This document shows positions 17,925 through 25,517 of a stretch of 32,100 nt of DNA, piece by piece; position 1 is the first letter of the stretch; each line of letters starts with the position of its first letter. Below the pieces are notes generated by a model that saw only the letters and a program-made list of their open reading frames with translations, was not told where the DNA came from and searched no databases. The stretch spans positions 1 to 32,100 of the forward strand of contig JAQVGO010000022.1 of the NCBI GenBank assembly GCA_028696715.1, read 5' to 3'. The DNA comes from Bacteroidales bacterium (GTDB lineage Bacteria > Bacteroidota > Bacteroidia > Bacteroidales > F082). The translations under genes were made by a program, and so were the position numbers.

Positions 17925-18099
17925 AGCATTCTGATTCAGTCATTTGGTTCGCAGCCATAAATCACCTGAACAAAATACCCTTTATACGGCTTCGAATCAG
18001 GCCTGCTAAGTGATTTATTATCCTTTTATGTAGGGTCTGCTGAAAAACACCTAACACATTGATATAATTTAAGTTGCCATTTATTGTATTGTGGTTTCC

Positions 18100-18135
18100 G
18101 CAAGGTTTTTATGAGAAATCATCTAAAATCCTTGC
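18100..18135 (+). repeat. Foldback hairpin with GAAA tetraloop inside the MITE-like element
   Basis: GCAAGG (18100-18105) pairs with CCTTGC (18130-18135), TTTT (18106-18109) with AAAA (18125-18128), and ATGA (18111-18114) with TCAT (18119-18122), closing on GAAA (18115-18118). This gives 14 base pairs with one bulge and one small internal loop. As plus-strand RNA the loop is a GNRA tetraloop. Confidence 0.55.
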
Positions 18136-18219
18136 AGTACAGTGTAATATTTGAATCAATCTACTTCGTTAAAGCCTATTCTGAATTTAAAAATGTCAAC
18201 AACAATTGTGTTGGCTAGC

Positions 18220-18306
18220 CTGTCGCACGCCATCTTCTGTGTTGCCTGCGACTCGAAGTATATCGATACATCTTCGTCTTGTCGCCTCGAATCTGGCATA
18301 CGACAG
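18220..18306 (-). repeat. Long imperfect palindrome at the right end of the MITE-like element
   Basis: The outer arms are CTGTCGCACGCCA (18220-18232) and TGGCATACGACAG (18294-18306), 11 of 13 complementary. Both mismatches become G-U pairs if the minus strand is transcribed. An inner pair, CGAAG (18254-18258) with CTTCG (18272-18276), closes around a near-palindrome containing ATCGAT. It could form a stem-loop of about 87 bases. Confidence 0.5.
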
Positions 18307-18340
18307 ACTTTTTCAGCAGACCCTATGTAAGTAAAAAAAA

Positions 18341-18372
18341 TTGGATTTAAGAACAAAATGTTCGTACATTAG
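18341..18372 (+). promoter_or_regulatory. Candidate promoter and inverted repeat for the usp operon
   Basis: TTG at 18341-18343 and TACATTAG at 18365-18372 (one mismatch to TAnnTTTG) are 21 bases apart. Between them lies the inverted repeat GAACA-AAA-TGTTC (18351-18363), a possible operator. The site starts 12 bases outside the right TATGTA of the MITE-like element. The leader to the ATG at 18429 would be about 50 bases. Confidence 0.35.
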
Positions 18373-18428
18373 CTCAAAAATTGACACCTTAACAAGGGCA
18401 AAGCAAAAAACCTGTTAAAACTAAAGCG

Positions 18429-19259
18429 ATGAAAACAATACTGGTAGCTTTCGATTTTTCAAAAAATTCGCTTCATACGCTGGATTATGCCCTTTTTTAT
18501 GCCAACTGGCTGAAAACAGGGATTCATCTGGTTTGGGTGGATAATACGAACACCCCTGAACATGTGATGAATATTGAGCAAACCTTGCGCATAGAGACGA
18601 AAAAATATTTTGATGAGATTGTTGAAAAATATGGTCCAAAACTAAGGCATGGCAAGCTTGAAATACACCTGCGTAAAGGCAAAGTTTACTCTGAAGTGGC
18701 TATGCTGGCTCGTCAGATTGAGGCCTCTGTGATCTTTGCCGGAACACATGGCGTGAGTGGTTACGAAAGGTACTGGATTGGTAGCAATGCCTACCGAATT
18801 GTTACTTCGGCCCCTTGTCCGGTAATTACCGTTCGGTCAGATTATGAGTTTAGTGGAAAATTAAAACGTATTTTAGTTCCCATCGACAGCTCGGCCGAGA
18901 GTCGCCAGAAATTACCTTTCACCGCTAATCTGGCACAGGCGTTTGGAGCCGAGTTACATCTTTTGGTGCTGTATAATTCCACGCTCAGAGTGATTCGCAA
19001 TCGGATGAAATCATCCGCTGATGAAGCCGAAAAATGCCTTAAAGAGCGCAAATTAAAATACAAGCTCAAAGAAGTTGAAACTGAAAAACTCGTTCCGGCC
19101 ATCCTCTCTTATTCCGATGAAATCCAGGCAGATTTAATTGCTATCATGACCGAACAAACTGCTACTGCCGGTTCAATGTTTTTAGGGCCTTTTGCACAAC
19201 AATTGGTAAATAATGCGTTAATACCTGTGGTAAGTGTTCATGCTACAATACAAAATTAA
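18429..19259 (+). CDS. Two-domain universal stress protein (UspA family)
   Basis: This 276-residue cytoplasmic protein has two tandem Usp domains. Domain 1 (about 1-137) starts MKTILVAFDFS and contains G105-x2-G108-x9-G118-S, the ATP-binding Usp motif, then APCPVITVR. Domain 2 (about 147-276) starts KRILVPIDSS but its equivalent region, MTEQTATAGSMFLGPFAQQ, lacks the first two glycines, so it probably does not bind nucleotide in the same way. It is first in a tight cluster with a SPOR-domain gene (6 bases downstream) and a paralogous usp gene. Usp proteins are commonly induced in stationary phase or stress, but the exact role here is unknown. Confidence 0.9.
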   Translation: MKTILVAFDFSKNSLHTLDYALFYANWLKTGIHLVWVDNTNTPEHVMNIEQTLRIETKKYFDEIVEKYGPKLRHGKLEIHLRKGKVYSEVAMLARQIEASVIFAGTHGVSGYERYWIGSNAYRIVTSAPCPVITVRSDYEFSGKLKRILVPIDSSAESRQKLPFTANLAQAFGAELHLLVLYNSTLRVIRNRMKSSADEAEKCLKERKLKYKLKEVETEKLVPAILSYSDEIQADLIAIMTEQTATAGSMFLGPFAQQLVNNALIPVVSVHATIQN

Positions 19260-19265
19260 CCGCCT

Positions 19266-19715
19266 ATGAGCCTACGTAATAGCCTTGTTTTACTGTTTTT
19301 ATTTTTATCATTGCAAGCAATTCAAGCACAGAGTCCAGCTTCGGGATCGCTGGTGGTGATACAAGACAACCGGCTGGATAGTTTGCTTTGGTTGCAGGAA
19401 CAACTTTTTAAGGAAAATCAGTATCTTGAGGGCTTTCGGATTCAGGTATTTATGGAATCGGGTAATGATGCCGTAAATCATGCACACGAATTAATAGGAA
19501 AACTATCCGAAGAGTATCCACAATGGAAGGCCTACCTTTCATACGGTCAGCCATATTACAGAGTCCGTATTGGTGATTTTCGCAACCGGCTCGAAGCAGA
19601 AGCTGCACTTCAGCAATTGAGCCGTAATTATAAACAAGCATTTATCACTCGCGATCAAATTGCTTTCCCTGAATTATCCGCATTTCCAACCTCAAAAAAC
19701 GCACATCATGAATAA
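19266..19715 (+). CDS. Secreted SPOR-domain protein
   Basis: This 149-residue protein has a signal peptide (about 1-21, ending AIQAQSP), a short linker containing LDSLLWLQEQ, and a SPOR domain at about 57-138: GFRIQVFMESG, then YRVRIGDFRNRLEAEAALQQL. SPOR domains bind peptidoglycan strands lacking stem peptides, typically at division sites, so the protein is likely periplasmic. No lipobox is seen. Its start lies 6 bases after the first usp stop and its end overlaps the second usp start by 8 bases, so it is translated within the same operon. Confidence 0.85.
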   Translation: MSLRNSLVLLFLFLSLQAIQAQSPASGSLVVIQDNRLDSLLWLQEQLFKENQYLEGFRIQVFMESGNDAVNHAHELIGKLSEEYPQWKAYLSYGQPYYRVRIGDFRNRLEAEAALQQLSRNYKQAFITRDQIAFPELSAFPTSKNAHHE

Positions 19716-20559
19716 AACCCTCTTAGTTGGCATTGATTTTTCGGATTGTTCTGTCAATGCCCTGGAACATGCCGTAAGCCTTGCTGAAAAGGCAGAAGCC
19801 AACATAAAAATGATCTGGGTTAATAAACCAGATAATACCCGAAACCTGATTGATATTTCGAATGAAGAAGTGCTCCATGAAGCAGAGAAAAGACTCGAAG
19901 GACTGGCATCAAAATATCAGCCAAGGCTAAAAAATGGGAAGATTGATTTTATTACCCGCAAAGGCAAAGTGTACAAAGAATTGGTTGCTGCAGCAGAAGA
20001 GTTTGATGTATTTTTAATATTGATTGGAACACATGGTTCCTCTGGTTTTGAAGAGTTTTGGATTGGCAGCAATGCAAACCGAATTGTTTCGGCCACCGAA
20101 AGGCCGGTTATTACTATTCGCGGTGGAGTGGATATCAACCGTACCATCGAACGCATTGTAATGCCAATCGACAGCACGATCGAAAGCCGTCAGAAAGTGC
20201 CAATTACAGCACTGCTGGCAAAATATTTTAATGCAGAAGTGCATGTGCTTGCCACCCATATCACTTCGGTGAAAGACGTTCGCGACCGTATTATGGAATA
20301 TGTGAAGCAGGTTGAACGGTATCTGGAAGAAAATCAGGTACGTTATTTGGTAAAAGAAGTTGAGGCAGGTAATATTTCTGATTCAGTTGTCGATTATGCC
20401 ACAACAATCAATGCCAATCTGATCAGTATCATGGACGAACAGGAAAAAGCTGCTTCCAATATCTGGCTCGGCCCCTATGCCCAACAAATGGTAAACCATT
20501 CGCCCATTCCGGTTTTGGTGGTTCATGCCAAAAACTATATTGCAGGTATTGCGATGTAG
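19708..20559 (+). CDS. Two-domain universal stress protein (UspA family), paralogue
   Basis: This 283-residue protein has the same layout as the first usp product. Domain 1 starts MNKTLLVGIDFS and has G107-x2-G110-x9-G120-S, the ATP-binding motif, then ERPVITIRGG. Domain 2 starts ERIVMPIDST and has MDEQEKAASNIWLGPYAQQ, where the glycines are lost in the same places. The two proteins also share KGKVY and FWIGSN/YWIGSN stretches, so they look like a tandem duplication separated by the SPOR gene. An upstream start at 19660 is rejected: ATG 19708 gives the canonical Usp N-terminus and an 8-base overlap with the SPOR stop. Confidence 0.9.
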   Translation: MNKTLLVGIDFSDCSVNALEHAVSLAEKAEANIKMIWVNKPDNTRNLIDISNEEVLHEAEKRLEGLASKYQPRLKNGKIDFITRKGKVYKELVAAAEEFDVFLILIGTHGSSGFEEFWIGSNANRIVSATERPVITIRGGVDINRTIERIVMPIDSTIESRQKVPITALLAKYFNAEVHVLATHITSVKDVRDRIMEYVKQVERYLEENQVRYLVKEVEAGNISDSVVDYATTINANLISIMDEQEKAASNIWLGPYAQQMVNHSPIPVLVVHAKNYIAGIAM

Positions 20560-20621
20560 GGCAGGATAATGGAGTAAGGTGTTTTCAATCATGCTGATAG
20601 CTGATAATCAAATTTAGCTTC

Positions 20622-20951
20622 ATGCCCGAAATTTCGTATGGCAATCGTAAAATCTATTGTGAGCATGGAGCAAATCTTCGAAAAGTTTTGATCGACAACG
20701 GTATTTATCCTCATAATGGGCAATCGAGGTATGTAAACTGTATGGGTTCAGGAAGCTGCGGAACTTGTGCGGTGAAAATCATTGGTAAAATTCATCCCTT
20801 AAACGAAAAAGAAAAAAGCAGGCTTGCTGTGCCGCCGCATCGCTTGAATAATGGGTTGCGTTTATCCTGTCAGATAAAGGTTGAAAACGACCTCCGGGTG
20901 ATTAAATACGGTGGGTTTTGGGGGCATGAGATACCAGAAGAAAAGGCTTAG
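20622..20951 (+). CDS. [2Fe-2S] plant-type ferredoxin
   Basis: This 109-residue small electron carrier has a plant-type cluster-binding loop: C40-x5-C46-x2-C49 in NCMGSGSCGTCAV, with the fourth ligand C83 in LSCQ. It begins with a short beta strand (ISYGNRKIYCEHGANLRKVL), as expected for the beta-grasp fold. It follows the second usp gene by 62 bases in the same direction with no promoter match, so it may be the last gene of that operon. Its redox partner is not visible. The stop is four bases from the convergent pyk stop. Confidence 0.85.
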   Translation: MPEISYGNRKIYCEHGANLRKVLIDNGIYPHNGQSRYVNCMGSGSCGTCAVKIIGKIHPLNEKEKSRLAVPPHRLNNGLRLSCQIKVENDLRVIKYGGFWGHEIPEEKA

Positions 20952-20955
20952 AATT

Positions 20956-22377
20956 TTATAACTCACCAAGCCTGAGCGTATTACTATTTCCTTTGCTCCA
21001 GGTGGGTGTGCTCAACACATGAATCACCCGATCGCCTTTGTGTAGCTGTCCGGCGGCAATGAGTAAATCATTCAGATGATTCATTAATTTATCGGCCTGA
21101 TCCAGGCTGCTGTCATAAAAACCATTCACACCCCAAAGCAGATTCATCTGCCGGAGCACAAAAGCATTGCCCGAAAAAGCAAACAGACGCGCCCTGGGTC
21201 GGTGGGCTGCCATTCTGCGTGCAGAGTATCCGGTATGTGTTACCAGAATAAGCGCACTGGCATTGGTGCTTTGAGCCATATTGCAGGCCGCATACAAAAC
21301 GCTATCTGAAATAAAACGGGGATGCGATGGATCATAGGGCATCTCGTGTCGGTAATAAATGGCTTCGTATCCTTCTATCTGATTAATGATTTGCTGCATG
21401 ATGCGGATAGTTTCTACAGGATATTTCCCCACCGATGTTTCGCCACTTAGCATCAGGGCATCTGCTCCATCGAGCACGGAATTGGCCACATCACTTACTT
21501 CGGCGCGGGTAGGTCTGATGGAGCTGATCATCGCTTCCATCATCTGTGTGGCCACAATAACCGGCTTGCCTTTTTGCTGACAGAGCCGGATGATGCGTTT
21601 TTGTATCATCGGAACCTGCTCCATGGGAATTTCCACTCCAAGATCACCCCGGGCAATCATAATACCATCAGCTGCTTCAACGATGGCTTCGATGTTGGCA
21701 ATGGCCTGTGGTTTTTCTATCTTGGCAATAATGCCAGGCTTATTGGTTTTTTTTGCAGCATCAATTTTTTCACGAAGCAGGTGAATATCACTGGCCGATC
21801 TCACAAAAGAAAGGGCGATCCATTGGATATCCTGCTGAAGCAAAAACTCAAGGTCGTTCAAATCTTTTTGAGTAAGCGAAGGCAGGCTAATGCTTGTGTC
21901 GGGCAGGTTTACACCTTTGTAAGTTTTGATAACAGCGTCAGTTTCTGCCCTCAACAGCACCTCATCCTGGCCATTGGTCTCAACAACACGCAAAGCAATT
22001 TTTCCATCATCAATCAATACCTGATCACCAGCCTTTACGTCTGTTGCAAAGGCATCGTACCGGATGCTGATCCGATCCTTGTTTCCGGCTACCTCATATG
22101 TCACCAGCTTGATTTTTTCGCCAGCTTTGAGCGTAACCTCCTCATGTTCAAGTGTTCCAAGCCGTATTTTTGGGCCTTGTAAATCGGCCAGAATGGCTAC
22201 ACAGCTGTTTTGAGTGGTATTAATTTGGTCAACTGTTTCAATAACTTTCAGGTGATCCTGGTGTGTACCATGCGAGAAGTTAAGCCGGCAAACATCCATT
22301 CCTTCTGCTGTCATTTTCGATAAGGTGTCGTAGTCGGAAGAGGCAGGGCCAATAGTAGCAACGATTTTTGTTTTCAT
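20956..22377 (-). CDS. pyk: Pyruvate kinase
   Basis: This 473-residue glycolytic enzyme converts phosphoenolpyruvate and ADP to pyruvate and ATP. The N-terminus KTKIVATIGPASS, R31 in RLNFSHG, the B-domain boundary ADLQGPKIRLG (about 64-74), the active-site AKIEKPQAI with K219 and E221, and ARGDLGVEI with the metal-binding acidic residue near 245 are all present. The C-terminal domain includes LVTHTGYSARRMAAHRPRA. Length is standard. It follows the IPExxxVDY-like gene by 14 bases. The end overlaps a weak stem (AAGCCT at 20968-20973 with AGGCTT at 20944-20949) followed on the minus strand by TTTTCTTC, a possible terminator. Confidence 0.96.
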   Translation of the reverse strand: MKTKIVATIGPASSDYDTLSKMTAEGMDVCRLNFSHGTHQDHLKVIETVDQINTTQNSCVAILADLQGPKIRLGTLEHEEVTLKAGEKIKLVTYEVAGNKDRISIRYDAFATDVKAGDQVLIDDGKIALRVVETNGQDEVLLRAETDAVIKTYKGVNLPDTSISLPSLTQKDLNDLEFLLQQDIQWIALSFVRSASDIHLLREKIDAAKKTNKPGIIAKIEKPQAIANIEAIVEAADGIMIARGDLGVEIPMEQVPMIQKRIIRLCQQKGKPVIVATQMMEAMISSIRPTRAEVSDVANSVLDGADALMLSGETSVGKYPVETIRIMQQIINQIEGYEAIYYRHEMPYDPSHPRFISDSVLYAACNMAQSTNASALILVTHTGYSARRMAAHRPRARLFAFSGNAFVLRQMNLLWGVNGFYDSSLDQADKLMNHLNDLLIAAGQLHKGDRVIHVLSTPTWSKGNSNTLRLGEL

Positions 22378-22391
22378 TGAATAACAAGGTA

Positions 22392-22877
22392 TTACGATTT
22401 ATTTTTTGGTAAAAGCTGATGACGGGCTTTCATAATTTCCATTTCATGAAACTCAATAGTTTCGAGCAGGATGTCAATTCCTTTGTCTTTTTTGGTATCA
22501 ACAATAAAAGCATGTACGATATGCGGAATGCTGCGAATAGCGCGGATATAATAATCAAGGCGTTCCTGATCGAGTGCATTACGAATGACGAAAAGATAAT
22601 CGGTTGAAACAGAAAGCCTGATCCATCTATGGCCTTCGCTGCTTAGCGAAACCAGATTGAAGACATTAAGGTTTTCGCCCTGATCAAAAAGATAAAAAGA
22701 GTAAGACGAACTAGCACCATTGGGTGTAGGTAGGATGTCCTGATGCTTTACCAGATTGATGGCTAAACGATCGTTGATATGCCAGGCAAGTTTATAATCG
22801 GGGAGTGTGGTGGCAATTCCTAACAGGATGATATTGTCAAATGGCTGGCTTTGCAGGGTTTTTTTTCGGGCATGCAT
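22392..22877 (-). CDS. IPExxxVDY-like family protein
   Basis: This 161-residue protein has no signal peptide or clear transmembrane segment. The pattern is a strand-rich N-terminal half (DYKLAWHINDRLAINL, YSFYLFDQ, VFNLVSLSS) and a helical part with DYYIRAIRSIPHIVHAFIVD. Position between rnc and pyk matches the Bacteroidota family named IPExxxVDY, and the IPHIVHAF stretch may be a divergent form of that signature. The assignment rests on neighbourhood and overall pattern more than on an exact motif. Function is unknown for the family. It has its own -7 element and probably heads a two-gene unit with pyk. Confidence 0.6.
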   Translation of the reverse strand: MHARKKTLQSQPFDNIILLGIATTLPDYKLAWHINDRLAINLVKHQDILPTPNGASSSYSFYLFDQGENLNVFNLVSLSSEGHRWIRLSVSTDYLFVIRNALDQERLDYYIRAIRSIPHIVHAFIVDTKKDKGIDILLETIEFHEMEIMKARHQLLPKNKS

Positions 22878-22894
22878 AATATTAGGGTTTCAGA

Positions 22895-22902
22895 CAAAAA
22901 TA
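22895..22902 (-). promoter_or_regulatory. Bacteroidota -7 promoter element for the IPExxxVDY-like gene and pyk
   Basis: On the minus strand this reads TATTTTTG, an exact match, 17 bases before the ATG at 22877. It sits in the 109-base gap after rnc and suggests that this pair can be transcribed apart from acpP-fabF-rnc. Confidence 0.45.
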
Positions 22903-22986
22903 CGTTTTTTGTTGGCTAACTAAAATCCCTGGAAAAGGAAAGGGTGAATGTATTGTTTTTGAATTAAGCAGCAGCTGATAAACAAC

Positions 22987-23733
22987 TTATTCCGTAACCT
23001 GATTTATCATGCCAGATTCTGACATAATGTTCCAGGCTTTTTCGGCTGCCAGTTGTTCGGCTCCTTTGATAGAAAAATCCTTGGCCGAAGAATAAGTTTT
23101 TTCGTTGACTACAACTTCCACAACATACATTTTTTCATAGCTTTCGCCTGTTTCACCAGTCATTTTAAAATCGAGTTGTTGTTTTTCTTTTTGAGCCCAT
23201 TCGATGAGTTTGCTCTTGAAGTTGTAATCATTTTTCTCGAGGTTTTCGAGATCAATATGCATCTCAACGATGCGTTTGATGATGATTTTTCGGGTAAAAC
23301 GAAATCCTTTGTCCAGATAAAGTGCTCCGATAAAGGCTTCAAAAGCATCGCCACCCAGCGATCGGAACTTTGACCGGCCATCGTTCGAAAAATTTATCAA
23401 CTTATCCAGGCCAAGTTTTTGTGAGAGTTTATTAAGCGATGCACGGCTTACAATACGCGAACGCATTTCGGTGAGAAAGCCTTCATTTTTGTATGGAAAC
23501 TTTTTAAATAAAAAATCAGCAATAACGGCACTTAAAATGGCATCGCCCAGGTATTCAAGTCGTTCGTTACTAAGCTTGTACCCATTAATTGTTTCGCTTG
23601 AAACGGATTTGTGTTTAAAAGCCAGCTGATACAAAAAAATATTTCCGGGATAAAACCCGAAAATATTTTTAAGAGATTGCGATAGTTCTTTATCTGCAGA
23701 AAAAAGCGACTTAACAGTATCAGTAAGTAACAA
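22987..23733 (-). CDS. rnc: Ribonuclease III
   Basis: This 248-residue double-strand-specific endoribonuclease processes rRNA precursors and structured RNAs. The catalytic domain has the signature NERLEYLGDAIL (about 56-67, with the active-site acids E60 and D64) and the second acidic motif GGDAFEAFIGALYLD (D129, E132). The C-terminal double-stranded-RNA-binding domain spans about 172-243 (FKSKLIEWAQKEKQ, then AEQLAAEKAWNIM). Length is at the longer end, normal for Bacteroidota. It follows fabF by 10 bases in the acpP-fabF-rnc operon. Confidence 0.95.
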   Translation of the reverse strand: MLLTDTVKSLFSADKELSQSLKNIFGFYPGNIFLYQLAFKHKSVSSETINGYKLSNERLEYLGDAILSAVIADFLFKKFPYKNEGFLTEMRSRIVSRASLNKLSQKLGLDKLINFSNDGRSKFRSLGGDAFEAFIGALYLDKGFRFTRKIIIKRIVEMHIDLENLEKNDYNFKSKLIEWAQKEKQQLDFKMTGETGESYEKMYVVEVVVNEKTYSSAKDFSIKGAEQLAAEKAWNIMSESGMINQVTE

Positions 23734-23743
23734 AACGCAGTAA

Positions 23744-24997
23744 TTACGGAACGAATTTTTTTAAAACCATCGAAGCATTATGTCCGCCAAATCCGAAAGT
23801 ATTACTAAGAGCGGCTTTTATTTCTCTTTCGCGACCAGTGTGATAAGTAAAGTCGAGCTTATTGTCAATTTCCGGATCATCGGTAAAATGATTGATAGTG
23901 GGCGGAACAAAACTGTTCTGCACAGCCAGAATAGTGGCAATAGCTTCTACCACACCGGCACCACCCAAAAGATGGCCGGTCATTGATTTGGTAGAGTTGA
24001 TGCTTATATTATAAGCGTGTTCACCAAAAAGCGTAACGATGGCTTTAGGTTCAGAGATATCGCCAAGAGGTGTGGAAGTGCCGTGGGTATTGATATGATC
24101 AATATCTTCTGGTTTCAGTCCGGCATCTTCGAGGGCTCTTTTCATGCTTAACATGGCACCCAATCCTTCCGGGTGGGGAGAGGTCATGTGATTGGCATCG
24201 CCCGAAAGGCCACCACCAACAAATTCAGCATAAATTTTTGCTCCTCTTTTTTGGGCATGTTCTAATTCTTCGAGCATTATTCCGCCACCACCTTCTCCAA
24301 TCACAAAGCCGTCGCGGTCCTTGTCAAAAGGACGTGAGGCAGTAGCCGGATCGTCATTTCGTGTGGAGATGGCGTGCATGGCATTGAAACCACCAACGCC
24401 GGCTTCATTTACCGAAGCCTCACTACCACCTGTGACAATGGCCACAGCCTGCCCCAGCCGGATGTAATTGAAAGCATCTATCAGGGCATTGGCCGATGAA
24501 GCACAGGCCGATACGGTGGCGAAATTTGGTCCCCGAAATCCATGTTTGATCGAGATATGACCAGCAGTGATATCGGCAATCATCTTGGGGATGAAAAACG
24601 GATTGAACCGTGGGGTGCCGTCTCCCCTGGCAAAGGATGCTACTTCTTCAAAAAAAGTAGCAAGCCCACCTATACCCGACGACCAGATTACACCTACCTC
24701 ATTAAAGTCGGTGTTTTCTGGATTCATCCCTGAATCAGCAATGGCTTCGTCGGCAGCTATCAGTCCAAATTGGGCAAACAAATCGTATTTGCGTACGTCT
24801 TTTCGGTCGAAATAGTTTTTCCAATCGTAGCCCTTTACTTCGCAGGCAAAGTGGGTCTTAAACCTGGAGTGATCAAAGCGGGTAATATCGGCTGCACCAC
24901 TCACCCCTTTCTTTAAACTATCCCAGTATTCCGGAACAATATTACCGATGGGTGTAATGGCACCTAAACCGGTGACTACTACTCGTTTTAGCTCCAT
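23744..24997 (-). CDS. fabF: Beta-ketoacyl-ACP synthase II
   Basis: This 417-residue thiolase-fold enzyme elongates acyl-ACP with malonyl-ACP in fatty-acid synthesis. The catalytic triad is C165 in TVSACASSANA, H305 in NTHGTSTPLGD and H342 in SMTGHLLGGAG, with the conserved K337. The N-terminus RVVVTGLGAITPIG and the end NTFGFGGHNASMVLKK are typical. Length is standard. It lies 12 bases downstream of acpP, its acyl carrier, in the expected order. Confidence 0.96.
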   Translation of the reverse strand: MELKRVVVTGLGAITPIGNIVPEYWDSLKKGVSGAADITRFDHSRFKTHFACEVKGYDWKNYFDRKDVRKYDLFAQFGLIAADEAIADSGMNPENTDFNEVGVIWSSGIGGLATFFEEVASFARGDGTPRFNPFFIPKMIADITAGHISIKHGFRGPNFATVSACASSANALIDAFNYIRLGQAVAIVTGGSEASVNEAGVGGFNAMHAISTRNDDPATASRPFDKDRDGFVIGEGGGGIMLEELEHAQKRGAKIYAEFVGGGLSGDANHMTSPHPEGLGAMLSMKRALEDAGLKPEDIDHINTHGTSTPLGDISEPKAIVTLFGEHAYNISINSTKSMTGHLLGGAGVVEAIATILAVQNSFVPPTINHFTDDPEIDNKLDFTYHTGREREIKAALSNTFGFGGHNASMVLKKFVP

Positions 24998-25009
24998 AAA
25001 ATGAGGTTT

Positions 25010-25246
25010 TTAGGCTTTGTTTTCTTCGATGTATTTGATAGCGTCGCCTACTGTACCAATTTTTTCTGCCTGATCATCCGGAATAGCCAAATTGAATTCT
25101 TTTTCAAATTCCATGATCAACTCAACTGTGTCGAGCGAATCGGCACCCAGATCGTTTGTAAAGCTGGCTTCGTTAGTAACTTCTGCTGGCTCAACACCCA
25201 GCTTATCAACGATAATTGATACAATTTTGTCTTTGATTTCTGACAT
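25010..25246 (-). CDS. acpP: Acyl carrier protein
   Basis: This 78-residue four-helix carrier has phosphopantetheine attachment site S37 in [13 protein letters not shown]. The sequence is acidic and of normal length. It is the first gene of acpP-fabF-rnc and has the strongest promoter match on the minus strand (25277-25308), fitting a highly expressed gene. Confidence 0.97.
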   Translation of the reverse strand: MSEIKDKIVSIIVDKLGVEPAEVTNEASFTNDLGADSLDTVELIMEFEKEFNLAIPDDQAEKIGTVGDAIKYIEENKA

Positions 25247-25276
25247 AACTTTATATGTTTTTAGTTAAACAGTCTG

Positions 25277-25308
25277 CAAAGGTAAGAGATAAAATGAAAA
25301 AAAAACAA
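25277..25308 (-). promoter_or_regulatory. Bacteroidota promoter for acpP-fabF-rnc
   Basis: On the minus strand the -33 box TTG (25306-25308) and the -7 box TACCTTTG (25277-25284, exact TAnnTTTG) are separated by 21 bases. An A/T-rich tract surrounds the -33 box. The leader would be about 25 bases. The rest of the 271-base acpP-polA gap shows only a one-mismatch -7 box, TATTTTTA (25452-25459), as a candidate for polA. Confidence 0.6.
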
Positions 25309-25517
25309 CAAAAAACTTTAAAAAATTGATTTACAGTAGATAAGTTATATGATAAGTGCCTTTTTTTGCCCTTTTTTGTCGGAATGATTCTCCAGACTAT
25401 GTCCCAAATTTGCAAAATCATGGCATTAAGTGCCGGTCTTCCGAAAAAATGTATTTTTACAGACCACCATCCTGTATGGTTTTTGATCGATTGAATAATA
25501 TTTAATAAGCTGTTGAT

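Larger units (their letters stand above)
18033..18323. mobile_element. MITE-like non-autonomous element, 291 bp
   Basis: The ends are perfect 15-base inverted repeats: GGGTCTGCTGAAAAA at 18033-18047 and its complement at 18309-18323; the match extends to 17 bases if the outer TA is counted. The element is flanked by identical hexamers TATGTA at 18027-18032 and 18324-18329, as expected of a target-site duplication. No open frame inside resembles a transposase; the only frame of note runs out through the right end on the minus strand and looks non-coding. The size, inverted ends and duplication fit a miniature inverted-repeat element moved by a DDE transposase supplied elsewhere. I do not assign the parent insertion-sequence family. 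It sits between ruvB and the usp operon in the largest gene-free gap of the window. Confidence 0.75.

Noticed and set aside
18156..18356. Minus-strand 66-codon open frame across the right end of the MITE-like element
   Set aside because: It runs through the terminal repeat and target duplication, covers the palindromic region, and resembles no transposase or known protein; it is best explained as chance.
19660..19707. Longer N-terminus for the second usp gene
   Set aside because: It would overlap the SPOR gene by more than 50 bases and precede the canonical Usp start MNKTLLVGIDFS.
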